Origin: Beta vulgaris subsp. vulgaris
Taxonomy: Eukaryota; Streptophyta; Magnoliopsida; Caryophyllales; Amaranthaceae
Reading direction: 5' to 3'
Assembly (NCBI RefSeq): GCF_026745355.1
Contig: NC_079202.1
Span: 52,354,209 to 52,418,208, forward strand
DNA: 64,000 nt
Shown here piece by piece: positions 1 through 11,789 of this stretch. The translations under genes were made by a program, and so were the position numbers. The number at the start of each line of letters is the position of its first letter. Positions within the stretch are counted from its first letter, which is position 1. The notes below the pieces were generated by a model, which was not told the DNA's origin, ran no database searches, and was given only the letters and a program-made list of their open reading frames with translations.

Positions 1-642
1 TTTTATGTTTTTTTTTTTTTTTTGGGTTGTGAGAAATGAAATAATGCTTAAGTATATGAAGAAGAAGAAGATGAAGATGAAGAAGAAGGATGAGGAGAAC
101 AAATCTTTAAAGCCACGCGAAAAAGCAAAGACACATTAAGCTGCTTACGTGAAGCAAACATGAGATAAGTCCTAGCTTAGCTTAACTCAAAGCACCGCAC
201 TACACTCTCTCTCTATCCTTGTTGATCTTTCTCTCTCTTAGTTGAAGTCTCTCTCAACTTATTATTCTCTTTTTCTTTATACTTGTGCCTTCTTCAACTC
301 GTGAATTTCTTATATATTAAACCATTTCATCATGTTGTAGTATAGACACACTCGTTTTGTAATACTTGTGATCAAGCTTTTAGTTCTAAGCTTTTATATA
401 TATGTTTGATTTATATTATTTTCTTAATTTGCGTGTTACAAAATTGTAAATATTATAGACGGAGGGAGTATATATAGTATCAATAAGTGTGACAGTGTTG
501 TATTTATTTTGATAACATAGAGAATCCTTTTTTAATGTATTATAAGTTGGTAGGGTAGAGAGTGGATATTTTTTGCGTTATTTCAGTGTCAGATAGTTGG
601 AGACTATCGTTAATTTATGTTACTAGAAAAAAATTAAATATA
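1..642. other. Non-coding, simple-sequence tracts and a Stowaway end
   Basis: No gene recognised. There is a GAA/GAT-rich purine tract at about 60-92 and a CT-rich tract at about 203-255 that could be 5' UTR or promoter of a gene lying outside the window, but no supported ORF follows. A single Stowaway-type right end (ACGGAGGGAG followed by TA) ends at 468. No matching left end is visible, so it is a remnant. Confidence 0.5.
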
Positions 643-659
643 GATGTACCACCTCACTT

Positions 660-1310
660 TTTTTTTTTTTGAATAGTAAAATTAATTCATTAATAAAAAG
701 TCATACGACATCTACATAAGCAATCGAATCAAACAAATACATAAGTTGAATCAAACAAAAATTTCCTTCATAAAAACTACGATCGTCAAACAAATCTTGC
801 AATGTGGAACATCTCCCGCTTATATCGCTGGAAAATACAACCTTGTTTTAGAGACAATCTGACGATCCCTTGTAGTCGTGAGAATGATTTCCGTCGGATT
901 CATCTGACTGTATTCGAAAAATTGATAACCTTTGTGATCCCGCATAATTCTTCACCAACAAAATAATTTCACGGCATGTAATCCATTAGATCTAGTATCC
1001 CGGATTGTAACCTGTAGAAATTCCCCCTCTAAAAGTGGAGAAAACCCCTGTCTTTCGAAGGAGGTCGAAAAACCTTGTCTTTCGAAGGAGATCGAAAAAC
1101 ATTTTCTTACGAAGGAGATCGAAAACCCTGTCTTTCGAGGGAGAAATCGTTACTGGAAACCTAAAAACAAATAAAAAAGCAAAGGTGGGGGCTTTCCAAC
1201 GGTAAAAACCGATGGAAGCCCCTTTAAAAATCAACAATGGAGGCTAATAGGGTTTTTGAAAGTAGAGAGGAGAGAGGGGAGAGAGAAAAAAAAGGGTATT
1301 TTTGAGTTTT
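660..1310 (-). mobile_element. Short non-LTR retroposon with 17-bp TSD
   Basis: The body is flanked by perfect copies of GATGTACCACCTCACTT (643-659 and 1311-1327). A T-run at the left edge is the poly(A) tail of a minus-strand insertion. The far end, read on the - strand, is CT-rich and followed by AAACCCTA-like sequence, as in LINE or gene 5' UTRs. It encodes neither reverse transcriptase nor endonuclease, so it is a SINE-like element, a LINE deletion derivative or a retroposed transcript. It contains about 3.6 copies of a 26-27 bp repeat at about 1045-1145. Confidence 0.8.
1045..1145 (-). repeat. 26-27 bp tandem repeat inside retroposon
   Basis: Imperfect units built on TGTCTTTCGAAGGAGATCGA recur about 3.6 times. 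The period is close to nine codons, so the - strand can be read as repeated FFDLLRKTR-like peptides. That reading is probably incidental, because no longer ORF or known domain supports translation. Confidence 0.7.
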
Positions 1311-1327
1311 GATGTACCACCTCACTT

Positions 1328-2938
1328 GATCCTATAAGATTTACCCGTTTGTTTTTGTCAAAGCCAAAAATATCAATTTGAACCATATTATTTTATCCAT
1401 ATATATAAGAAATAATAAATTCATATGAGAATTTGTTAAGCACAGATTCTTTGGTGTAAATGTTATACCATACTTTGTGGTGAAAGTGCAACAACCTAAA
1501 ATCAACGCTTCTTTTGTAAAAATGACATGAAATTCATGTTCTTATTTGTATAGTTCATGTCATTCTTGTTGAAGTATGTTATAACATGTTACACTCAAAA
1601 CGTACTCTTTGTTAAAATTGATTTAAGGTATAATGTTTAAATATCAGCATTTAATAATATCATATATGTAGCCTTTAGATTACAATTGTATCCTGAAGAT
1701 TGTGAATTTAAAAGAAAGATCACATGGAAAAAGTTTTAGAGGGAGGGCATATATCTTCATAATATTCCATCATATATTTCTAAAGTAATAATATACCAAT
1801 TAATTACCATAACAAGCAAAAAATTGGAATATGTCATAGTTACCTTTAACTTTTGAAATTTAATAGTAATGTTGTTGGTATGGTTTGTTAGCTAAGACTG
1901 TTACATTACTATTCTCTTTTCTTACTTCTCTTTTCCTCCTTTCAATTCAGTGGTTTTTCTCAAAGGAAAGTATAATAGGGAGAGGGTGGAACGTGTCCTT
2001 TAGGGCCTATACCATCCCTTGGCTGCGTGTTTTAAGCTGCGTAGAGGGCAAAAGATGCAATACTCATTCATAAGATTTTAATTTCTGATATGTGGATCCC
2101 TGATATATATGTGTTGAAAAGGACTCATCTTTTGCTTAATTTGTGTAATCTTATGTTTGTAATTAGAAATATTATTACTCAATTAAAGTGTATAACTGAA
2201 AAGCTTCTAGCTAGCTAATAATGGATATATTTGTTGATTGCTGATTGTCCAACTCATGTTTTAAGTGTATTTATTGCTGGTATTTCCCCTACGCCCACAA
2301 GTTGTTCCATATAGCTTGTAGGCCCATCGGTTACTCTGAATAGCGGTTTTTATTTGAATGATGCTATTTAGAGAACCGTTCTCTGTTAACTTTTCCACTC
2401 CATTGAGTAAACATGTTGATGTTTCATCTAGAACAACATTAACATTAAATTTATTTTTCTAGTTAATTAGTCCAATTTGACTTTTGAAGTAAACATTTTT
2501 CTCTGTATTAGGCATAATTATAGAAAATAAAAGTTACAATCATGTGAAATTTTATTGGATTCGTCTAAATGTGTACTTCCTCTGTTGTTTATTGCAACAT
2601 TACTTTTAATTTAACACTTGGTAATAATATATTACTTTGACCATTAGTATCTTAAATATACTACTACCAAAAAGAGTGAAAATTTTGGTATTATGAAAAT
2701 ATACACTATATACAATCAGACATATTACATACTAACGTTTAATTAATTAGTAAATATATATTAATAATAGGTATGGTCAAACCTAGTTATTTGAATAGTA
2801 TTGAAGTCAAAATGTTGCAATTTTTAAAAGAAGAAGGAAGATTTCTAAGAATGTTCTATATGTATATATAATAAATATGGTTCAATTCATCCATGTAAGC
2901 TTTTAATTTAGCACATAAAACATTTACTTCCTCTATTA
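1328..2938. other. AT-rich non-coding, nothing recognised
   Basis: No credible gene. A degenerate Stowaway-like element may lie at about 2573-2830: its ends read TACTTCCTCTGTTG and ATGTTGCAATTT, with loosely complementary interiors, but the boundaries are unclear. The short ORFs here have no recognisable domain. Confidence 0.4.
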
Positions 2939-3255
2939 CTACCTCCGTTTCCTAAAGATCTTCCCACTTACTGTTCTTACAGATACCAAGGAAAATCAAG
3001 TTGTGTGGGGCATGGTGTGAATAAAGTAGGAGAGAGAAAGGGGTTAAGATAAATAAACAAATAAAAAGGGGTTAAAGTAGGAGAGAGAAAGGGAGTAAAA
3101 TTGAATCAATAATGTAATGGTGGACCATATGATAGTGACATGAGAGGGTAAATAGAGAAATTTGTTTTGCCAAATAAGGAATAAAGCAAAAGAGGCAAGA
3201 TCTTTTGGAAACACCCATGAACGGAAAGAGGGAAGATCTTTAGGAAACGGAGGGT
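2939..3255. mobile_element. Stowaway MITE, ~315-bp family, copy 1
   Basis: Left end CTACCTCCGTTTCCTAAAG and right end CTTTAGGAAACGGAGGGT are inverted repeats, flanked by TA (2937-2938 and 3256-3257). The interior matches the copies at 15231-15548 (inverted) and 27328-27641, sharing the segment with GTAGGAGAGAGAAAGGG and the terminal AAGATCTT word. It is non-coding. Confidence 0.85.
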
Positions 3256-3893
3256 TATGAAATAAGTATTATGTTGATTAAATTGACATTATTCATCAAC
3301 TAACTTTAACTCTATTTTCTCGCTATCATATAAAGAAAAAGAAGTCAAGTGGAACCTTGTTAGATTTTTCTCACCGCATATTTTGAAAATATCAACTTTC
3401 TATTAACTTTTGCTCGTGCACAATTAAACATATTAATAATTAAATAAGCACATTATCAAGTTACGTGAAAAAGTCAACATAACATTTATTTTAGAATAGA
3501 TGAAGTATATGTCAAAACAGAATAACAAATAAATAGGGAGTTTGAACGCTTTTCGTGATAGATAAGAGAAAAAGGTACTCGCTCAAAGAAAAAAAAAACA
3601 TTTAGTACATTTCATTTTATTATCAACTTTCTAAATTTTGTGAAATTCATAAATATTTTAAATAATATTTTAAAATATACTACCTTCGGTCTTTATTAGT
3701 TTACCCGTATTTTTTTTTGGGGTGTCCCTTATTAGTTTACCCATCTTTTTATTTCTATTTTTGGAATGAGACCATTAACTTCCATCACATGCACATATAT
3801 TCAACTTTAACATAAAACAGTAGTTTTTCTTTCTTTCTAAGTTCCACAATATTGTTTCTCCTAAAACTTTGTGCAAAAAAAAAACAGTAACTA
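3256..3893. other. AT-rich non-coding with partial MITE
   Basis: At about 3682-3850, ACCTTCGGTCTTTATTAGTTT begins a sequence also found at 41645-41860 (TTATTAGTTTACCC words). This is a related MITE whose right end is not clear here. No gene is recognised. Confidence 0.4.
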
Positions 3894-4149
3894 CTCCCTC
3901 CGTCCCAATTTAGTTGCTACATTTGCTTTTTCACAGTTTACGAGATGCAACTTCAAACACCAATATCTTGAGTTACATATATGAAAAAATTATAAAATTA
4001 TATATTTGGAAAATACAAATTGGCACGAATCAAACAAGATCCATTATGACTATGTTTTTTCTTATGTATATGGAGTAAAAGATAGTCAAAATTATGACGT
4101 GAATAGAGCCTACGATCAAAATGTAACAACTAAATTGGGACAAAGAGGA
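3894..4149. mobile_element. Stowaway MITE
   Basis: CTCCCTCCGTCCCAATTTAG at the left pairs with CTAAATTGGGACAAAGAGGA at the right, with TA on both sides (3892-3893 and 4150-4151). About 256 bp and non-coding. Confidence 0.8.
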
Positions 4150-4170
4150 TAATAAAGAGTAGAGGTAATA

Positions 4171-4513
4171 CTCCCTCCGTCCCAAAATATAGTTCCCATT
4201 TCCCTTTTTTCACGGTAATTTATGCAAGTAGAATCTAAGAGGAATAGTAAAGATTTTTTGTTTATTTAATAAATGTTGTGTGGGAAAAGATGATTTTAAA
4301 AGAGAGAGTGGAGAATAATTGGTGAAAGAGCATTAATTGTAACATTTTGGTTGAATAAATAAAGGAAAAAACAGATTTCAAGGAGAAAATAAATGATGGG
4401 ACACGGTTTTTTTAGACAAATTACGAAAAAATGTGGAACTAAATATGGAAATGAGAACTATATTTTGGGACACCTAAAATAGAAATGGGAACTATATTTT
4501 GGGACGGAGGGAG
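4171..4513. mobile_element. Stowaway MITE
   Basis: Left CTCCCTCCGTCCCAAAATAT and right ATATTTTGGGACGGAGGGAG are perfect inverted ends, flanked by the TA duplications at 4169-4170 and 4514-4515. It is 343 bp and non-coding. The fully matching ends suggest a relatively recent insertion. Confidence 0.92.
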
Positions 4514-7113
4514 TACTTTTTAATGGATAAAATTTATAGTTGAGGATGAAACTAGTAACATAATAAGCGTTCATGCACACGTCAATCACATACAAGTACG
4601 CGTAAAATGCTAATGTTTCCGTGTTGCCAAGTAATTTGCATCTTGATATGAGGCTTCAACTTCATGTCCATCCACAAGCGTTAAATTGCAATTTGCACAT
4701 AAATAAATGATCCTCGCAAATTGATGTTGTTTGACACTTAAATTCTTGTATCTTATCATAAGAGATTTGTCACACCTCAATTCACACTGTATCTGTTAAG
4801 ATTTGCTCATTCAACAACTGATCAACAGAACACCCAAAATATTTAAGAGTATCATACTAAATTTATAATTAGGTGACGTCATCTTGAAGTAATATATATA
4901 ATGAGCTTTAAATTATATTATTTTCTAATATCCTACGTGGTGGATGGAGCGTTACACATAGATCACATACATCATACATGTGCTGATGTGCATGTCTGTT
5001 GTGGCTATTTATTAGGTAATCAAATGATTTGTCTATGTATCCTGTAATTTAGGTTTAATGCGTATCTCACATAAGTCACATTTGTTGATTAATAGCACAA
5101 ATAGTGAAGCAAAGACACGAAATTTACCAATTTGCGAGTTAATGACTCGCAATTGTGATTTTTGACTGATAATATGTCAATTTTACATGTATATTATTCA
5201 CTTTCACTCTTGATCTTGATATTAAGTTTCATCTTATACTTTCTTATTCCTTTAAAATTAATTTTTTTTTTGACGAATTCAATTATTAATTTTCATTAGA
5301 GTACATGAAGCATTATTGATAAGAACAATAGGTGACGACCTTAGTTTCTTCTCTTTTCTTCTTCCCTAAACTCTCGATTTTATTATAAACAATTAATTTA
5401 ACCAATCTATATATGTCATTAATTTATTATAGAGTCATCTAACTTAACTGCTAATAAAATCTTGTGAAGATGGTACGCAAGACATGAGGTGGAAAATCGT
5501 CTATTACTAAAATGTGCATAATAGTTCACTAACACCATTAGTAAAATATGTCACTAGTTTGGTGTTCAAGTATAAAGTTTAATGAAGGAAGGGAATATTA
5601 ATACATTATTTTACTCATATCATGCATTCAAATCATTGTAACTCAAATAATTGATTTACCATCAAAGACTTGTACTTTAACCTTTTTTGTGTTGGATAAG
5701 CAATAGTCTTATAGTAGACTGGTGGATAAGATCTCTACATGAAGCTATGTTAACATCCACGCCATTGCCAGTTTGCCTCCACACAAAATTTTCGTCCATC
5801 GATCCTCCCCTCTCCATAACAACCGCCCACCAATACCACTCAGCCATATTCCTCCATAATAACCACCACGTACAAACTTTTGTCTGCTTTACTTTGTCAT
5901 GTCGTCTAGTAAACCACACAAGTTTAATTACGTTGTCTACACTTTTAAAAAATAAGTTTAGATAAGTTGTAGACATTGTCAATAAGTTTCATGATAAGAT
6001 AACTGAAGTTCCAATAAGTTTTAATAAATTCTTATAAGTTAATTCTAATAAGCTTTGTTAAGTCCAAACTGGTTACGAAATGGGCTTCTTCTTGCCATCC
6101 AACAACAAATCCAAGATTTATACATTGAAGGAGATAACCAAGTAGTTATAAGAATTTTACAAGGGCTCTATGCTTGACCTTGGGCCATCCAAACACTCAG
6201 TGAAGATATTCGACATCTGCTTCGTCACTTCAGGTTCTATACCATTAAACATATTTTTCAGGAAGCCAATCGAGTAACGGAGCTCTTAAAAAAAAAAAGG
6301 TCACAATAGTTCTGATGTACTGTCTTAGTTGACATAGATCCTTCCACTGATCCTAATCTTCAAAAATTTATATTACTTGATTTGTTAGGGTTCTCACTTG
6401 AGAGAAGGGTGTCCTAACTTCACTCATGTACCAAAAAAAATCAAATCATTTCATATAAATATAGATACGGTTAAAAGAACGCACCCACAAAACAACCATC
6501 TATGACTTAGCCACTAGATAGCTTTTTTTCCGAAACAAAAGAGAAAACAAATTCAAGCAATCATCAAATTAGTAGAATCTTGTTAAATTTATTTGAATGT
6601 ATAATCTCAAGATATCATTATGACTGAATTAAAATAAATAATTTGATAGCACTTTTTTAAAAAAATTGTTATTAATCTTTCGGTTTGATGGCAAAATTGT
6701 TATTAAATCTTGGGAGTATATATTTAAAAATAAAACTGTTTACAATGTAGTTTTCAAAGCAAAATGACGACGAGATATCATCATAATTGATTGTTTTTCT
6801 GACAGAAAGGTTGTGCAGAGAAAAGAGCAAGTAGTAGTACAAGATGATGCAAAAAAAAGAGAGTAGAGAGTAGAGACTAAAAACAGAATGTGGTAATAAG
6901 AAGTATGAACAGTGCGTAACGGGGAAATTCCGCGCCGTCCGGTGCTTGTCCAAAGCGTGTGGTGAGTAAAGGAAGCAATGCTAAAAAGGACTTCAAAGCT
7001 TTAATACTTGACTGCCACGTATCTTGACCATAAAGTTATTTTTACTGTATTTCCTTATCCCGTAACTGCCACCTTACGTTGTTACAGTTTTTGTACAACT
7101 ACTACTAGTAGAC
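4514..7113. other. Long AT-rich non-coding stretch
   Basis: No gene supported. The overlapping ORFs on both strands at 5677-5982 have no recognisable domain and are probably chance. A short higher-GC patch lies at about 6915-6960. I see no complete mobile element here. Confidence 0.4.
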
Positions 7114-7116
7114 TTA

Positions 7117-8324
7117 GGGTGCGTTCGGTTCAACTTAAAAAATTAAGTTTCAGGTCCAATAAGTTCAGATAAGTTGCAATAAGGTTTAATAAGGGTAATA
7201 AGTTCCAATTAGGTGCAATAGGTTTCAATCAAGTGCAATAAGTTCCAATCAGGTCTAATAAGGTCCAATAAATTCCAATCAGGTCTATTAAGGTCCAATA
7301 AAGTCCAAATAGTCAATGTTTAATAAACATTTGTATTATTGGCCATTTTTTTGTTATTCATAATTTCATATCACTGTTAGCTGATTATGTTATTATTATA
7401 ATTTTAATTAAAGTACCACAATGATTATATAGTATTATACTTGTATTAGTGTTTATTATTTTATTATTTATTTATATTATGTCTATTATTTTATTATTTA
7501 TTTATATTATGTCTATTATTTTATTATTCATATTACTATTAGTTGATTATGTTATTATTAGAATTTTTTATTAAAGTACCAGAATGTATATTATTATACT
7601 TGTATTATTGTCTATTATATGATTATTCATATTGCTATTAAATAATATTATAATCATGGTCAAATAATTAAGGTTAACAACAACAATAATAATAATTACA
7701 ATATTTTGCAATAATAATTATAATTACATTATTTTATTATTTATTTGTATTATGTCTATTATTTTATTATTCATATTAAACTTTTCTCTTTTCTACTAGT
7801 GTTTTATAAAATCAAAACAAGACTATTAGATATATTAGTGGTGAAAGTTATGTATAGGCAAATATATAAATAGTAAAATTTTTTGTTAAATTAATAATCA
7901 TAAGAGATAATTAATAATCATTATTTTTTAAAGGACGAATTATAATAATTATTACTCCATAAAAAATTTTGATCAGGGATAGTATTTACGTTTGTGGTAA
8001 TATTTATGTTATTCATGGTCAATGTTTTTGTCTAATAAGGTCAAATAAGTTTCAATCAGGTCCAATAAGGTCTAATAAGTTTCAATCAGGTCCAATAAGG
8101 CCTAATAAGTTTCAATCAGGGCCAATAAGGTCTAATAAGTTTCAATAAGGTCAATAAGTTCCAATAAGGTCCAATAAGTTCCAATCAGGTTCAATCAGGT
8201 CCAATAAGTTGAATCAGGTCCAATTAGGTTTAATAAGTTCCAATAAGTTCAGTTCAGGTTGAATAAGTTCAGTTCAGATAAGGTCCAATAAGTTCAGGGC
8301 CAATAAGTTGAATAGAACGCACCC
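7117..8324. mobile_element. Tourist-like (PIF/Harbinger) element with GTCCAATAAG arrays
   Basis: Ends GGGTGCGTTCGGTTCAACTT and, as reverse complement on the right, GGGTGCGTTCTATTCAAC. The TSD is TTA at 7114-7116 and 8325-8327. Both subterminal regions (about 7150-7310 and 8035-8310) are tandem words such as GTCCAATAAGTTCCAATCAG, and the centre is ATTATT-rich. No transposase is encoded, so it is non-autonomous. Confidence 0.85.
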
Positions 8325-8327
8325 TTA

Positions 8328-9026
8328 AGCGCATGTTCGGCAAAAGTAGCTGTTGGCTGTTAGAGTAGTCGTCAGCTGTTTGGGTATGTAACTATTAGCT
8401 GTCGGATAGTAGTTGTTAGCTCTTAGCTGTGAAAGTAGTTATTTACAATATAAGTGTTCGGTAAAAGTAGTTGTTATGCTTATATATGATGAAAAAACAT
8501 ATTTTTTAATTATAATTTTATGATTAATTACTATATGGTTAAATGAAATATTTATATTATGAACACAATGCAATATTTTCTTTCATAACTGATAAATTTT
8601 AGTTGGATTTTGCGACTCTTAATATAATATTCAAATGTATACATATATTTTATAAAAACTAAAATCATCCTGTAATGAATAAAATATGAAAAATTAAAAT
8701 TCAATAATGTTGTATAGCTCTCCAAACAAATTAAATATATAGCTGTCACGCAGAAGAGAAGTAATAGCTCCTGAATATATGATATTTTGTTAATCTCAAT
8801 TTTTTATCCTTAAAAAGTAGATTTTTTTTCCATTGGGAAAAAAAGAAAGTAGAACGCTACTTACAGAAATTGAACGCTATAAAATATAACGTTTGGGAAA
8901 AGCTATCCAAAAGCTATTTGAAACTCCAACAGCTACTCCAACCTCTAATATACCAAACACTTAATTAGTGTTTTGTCTTAGTCAAAACGCTAAAAGCTAG
9001 TGCAAAAGCTGTTGCCGAACAGACCC
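8328..9026. mobile_element. Tourist-like MITE abutting its neighbour
   Basis: The ends share the core TGTTCGGCAA (left AGCGCATGTTCGGCAA; right as reverse complement GGGTCTGTTCGGCAA). TTA lies on both sides (8325-8327 and 9027-9029), and each TTA is shared with the adjoining Tourist-like element. The subterminal region has GTAGCTGTTGGCTGTTAG-type words. It is non-coding. Confidence 0.75.
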
Positions 9027-9029
9027 TTA

Positions 9030-10110
9030 GGCTATATTCAGTTCACCTTGTTTTTGATTATTTCAGATAAAAAAAATAAGTTCAGATCAGATCATAAAAA
9101 ATAAGTTCAGTTCAGATCAGATCAGATAATTTCAGATCAGATCATAAAAAATAAGTTCAGATCAGATCAGATAAGTTCAAATCAGATCATGCTTATATTT
9201 AAAAACTTTTTTTTTTGATAAGGAGAGAAAACCAGGAGGTGTCGTCTACACAAGAGACACCCCGTAAAGCACCCTTAAGGGTGGTTACAATAAGTTTCAA
9301 GTACAGAAATAACAAAGAAAAAAGGAGCACTAAGCAACTTGAGTAAATGCTCCGCCGCGGCATCACGCCATCTTCCCAGGCCCAAATCGATGTCGAACCC
9401 TTCATGAGGGGCAAGACAAGCACCACCGAAAATGAATAAGCTCCCAATCTTCACAAGAGACGCAATTACTTGAGCCACAAGATCAACCAAAAACTAACCA
9501 ACTAAAAAAACAAGAACTAAATAAAACAGAAAATACATAAAAAGAAATAAAGCCTAGAAACCAACTGCATTGCGAACACCATCGCAAACGAAATTCCATC
9601 ACCGCTAGCAACCCCACTCCGTGAAACAAACCCACACTACGAACAACCGAACACTCACGATCCACCGCGACCAACCCCACACCTCGAGCACCATTCCAAA
9701 TTGACTGATTTTAGAAATGGCAAAAGCTGATCTAGAGGCTAGAAAAAACAAGAGTCCGACTGAGGACAGGAGAAAATTAGACTAGTAGACAAAACTAAGC
9801 CATAATAATGGCTAGATCTAGGAGGAAGAGAAGAGGGAGGAGGTTAGGGTTTCAATTTCTAAAGAAATTGATTTGGGGGCTAGGGGTTTTAGGGTTTGCT
9901 ATTAGGGGAGTTAGGGGGTTTCTAGAGAGAAGACAAGGCCTCTCTCTCTATAAATCCCTATACTTACATCCCCATTTTTTTTGTGTTGTAGTAAAAACTT
10001 ATTATTACTATTAGTACTATTATTTACTAGGACATTTGTTCAAAAAGATTATTATGATTGTTGTCGTACTTATTAATTATTAATATTGGTAATTATTATT
10101 AATCTCGTTG
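9030..10110. mobile_element. Tourist-like element, right end lost, with retroposon insert
   Basis: It begins GGCTATATTCAGTTCACC after TTA (9027-9029) and carries GTTCAGATCAGATCA tandem words at 9070-9190. It is interrupted by the retroposon at 9209-9991, after which an ATTATTACTATTAG-rich interior resumes, like the interiors of the elements at 7117 and 14124. No right terminal inverted repeat is seen, so the end coordinate is approximate. Confidence 0.5.
9209..9991 (-). mobile_element. LINE-derived short retroposon
   Basis: This is a minus-strand insertion. The T-run at 9207-9216 is the tail, and the sequence next to it (CCAGGAGGTGTCGTCTACAC) looks like a LINE 3' UTR. The far end, read on the - strand, is CT-rich with AAACCCTA motifs like a 5' UTR. 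A short TSD, TAAAAACTT, is at 9200-9208 and 9992-10000. No reverse transcriptase or RNase H is present, so it appears to have both ends but a deleted coding region. The ORFs here have no recognised domain. Confidence 0.55.
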
Positions 10111-10744
10111 TTATCATTATAAATGTCATTGTTATCATTATTTAAAGTTATTTTGTTGTTATTAAATAATTGAAAATTAAAAGCCATGTGTTAAAAACAT
10201 AAGATTGGCGCAAAAATAAGAAATATATAAAATATGATAGCTCAAATTCATAACAACGAAACTACTAAATTCGGATTACATTTCAAAATAAGCTAAGTGC
10301 GAGATACAAATTATAAATATAGATACCGTATACCTTATCCTACCGAATTAATTTCAAATCTCTCTAACTATTTGAAGTTGCACCCTATCTATTTCTTTCT
10401 TGCGCAAGTCATTGGACATATCACAATCTGCTCTACTTAGCTCTGTCTTATAATATATTGTTCACGTCTCACTTTTTATTAGAATTAAGGAAAATAGAAG
10501 GAGTAGTAGGATTTCTAAAAAATATAAGGACACATATTTTGAAAAAAAGTACGGGTATTTTGGAGAATTTGTGTATAAATTGAGGATAATTTAGTCCAAG
10601 CAAATTAATAGAAAAGAAAACAAACACAGCATTTTGGGACACAAAAAAGGAATGTGAACATTATATTATGGGACGGAGGGACTAGTAAATAGTAACTCTC
10701 CCTTGTTGCCAAGTAGGAAAATAAACTACCAATCTTGTTTGGTG
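10111..10744. other. Non-coding with a Stowaway-like right end
   Basis: An AT-rich stretch. A Stowaway right end (TATTATGGGACGGAGGGA) ends at about 10680, and its left partner is perhaps near 10461 (TTCACGTCTCACTTT). No gene is recognised. Confidence 0.4.
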
Positions 10745-11490
10745 GAGGTGGACAAGTGGTGGTTCTGGGGGGAATTCACCTTGTGACTTTTAGGTTACAA
10801 GTTTGAACTCCACTATCTATTTGTGCTTGGGAGTAGGGATGACAACGGGCTGGATCTGGACCGATTCTTGGTGGAGCCAGATCCCTTTTTTGAGCCTGGA
10901 CCCAGATCCGGACCGGATCCTACGGATCTCAAAAGGCAATACCCAGATCTGGATTCACTAGATCCACGGTTCTAGGATCTGGATCTGGATCTAATTGTTT
11001 CCTCAAAAAGTTGTACAAACAATTGCCAATATTTTATCATTAAATGATATAATTATTATAACATTCACCAAAATACAATATAACAACATCCCAACATTTA
11101 AAATATTCAATCTTGTATGAGATAAACAGTGACCTTAAGTTACTAATTAAAAATTAAAATATTCAAACTATAAAAAACGATTCTACGGGTCGGATCTAGA
11201 TCCTCTCCAGAAGATCCAGATCCGTATTTTTTGTGTGGGATCCGGATCCGACCCAGATCCACAGGATCCAAAATGCTAAGATTCAGGTCCTTCAAAACGG
11301 ATTCGAATCCACGGATCTGGGACGGGTTCAAGATCCATTGCCATCACTACTTGGGAGTAGGGATTCCGTTATATCTCTTACTTTCAAGCGTTGATCCGTA
11401 TAGTTTGGCTTATTGACTTGCGAGAGTCGTTGGTGTAGTAGGGTTTATCTTTTTACCAAGGGGTTTCTCGATGGGGGCCCAAAAAAAAGT
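10745..11490 (+). mobile_element. tRNA-like SINE split by a hAT element
   Basis: Pol III-type motifs are an A-box-like TGGACAAGTGGTGG near 10749 and a B-box-like GGTTACAAGTTTGAACTCC near 10793. The hAT element at 10834-11349 sits inside, after which GAGTAGGGATTCCGTTATAT resumes. The outer limits are estimates because no TSD was found. Confidence 0.45.
10834..11349. mobile_element. hAT non-autonomous element (TAGGGATGRCAA family), copy 1
   Basis: A perfect 8-bp TSD, CTTGGGAG, lies at 10826-10833 and 11350-11357. Ends are TAGGGATGACAACGGG and, as reverse complement, TAGTGATGGCAATGG. The 516-bp interior is dominated by GGATCC/GGATCTGGATC words in both orientations near each end. No transposase is encoded, and the two ORFs spanning 11143-11416 are translations of these repeats. 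Confidence 0.93.
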
Positions 11491-11512
11491 AGGTAAATAA
11501 ACTTGAAGAATC

Positions 11513-11640
11513 AAGGTTGGCCTAGTTGGTTGGAAGACCTCTTTCAATCCTTGTTATAAGGGTTCGATTCTTGCCCCTTGCAAAGTAGAATTCTCAAATC
11601 CTTATTCAAGAGACTCATCTTATCTTTAAAAAGAAAGTAG
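11513..11640 (+). mobile_element. tRNA-like SINE
   Basis: The A-box TGGCCTAGTTGG (11518-11529) and B-box GGGTTCGATTCTTG (about 11560-11573) have tRNA-like spacing, followed by a short A-rich end. The boundaries are approximate because no clear TSD was found. Confidence 0.55.
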
Positions 11641-11654
11641 TAAAATAAACGGAG

Positions 11655-11789
11655 TAACAAGTGATAGTCTAGTGATTTTAGCATCACCTTCAGTCTCAAA
11701 GGTCATGCGATCGAATCTTAATCCTTGCAGGAGGGATCCTTAAATCCATCCCTCCTTATAAAAGACTTCAAATTACCTTATTAAAATGA
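11655..11789 (+). mobile_element. tRNA-like SINE
   Basis: An A-box-like TAGTCTAGTGATTTTAGC near 11665 and a B-box-like GGTCATGCGATCGAATC at 11701 lie directly beside the preceding SINE. It is cut by, or ends at, the Helitron start at 11790. Confidence 0.5.

Noticed and set aside
992..1237. 81-aa ORF with FDLLRK repeats
   Set aside because: Arises from a 27-bp tandem repeat inside a non-coding retroposon, with no independent support for translation.
5677..5982. Overlapping ORFs on both strands of about 100 aa
   Set aside because: Neither has a known domain. Overlapping open frames on opposite strands of the same short GC-richer patch are expected by chance.
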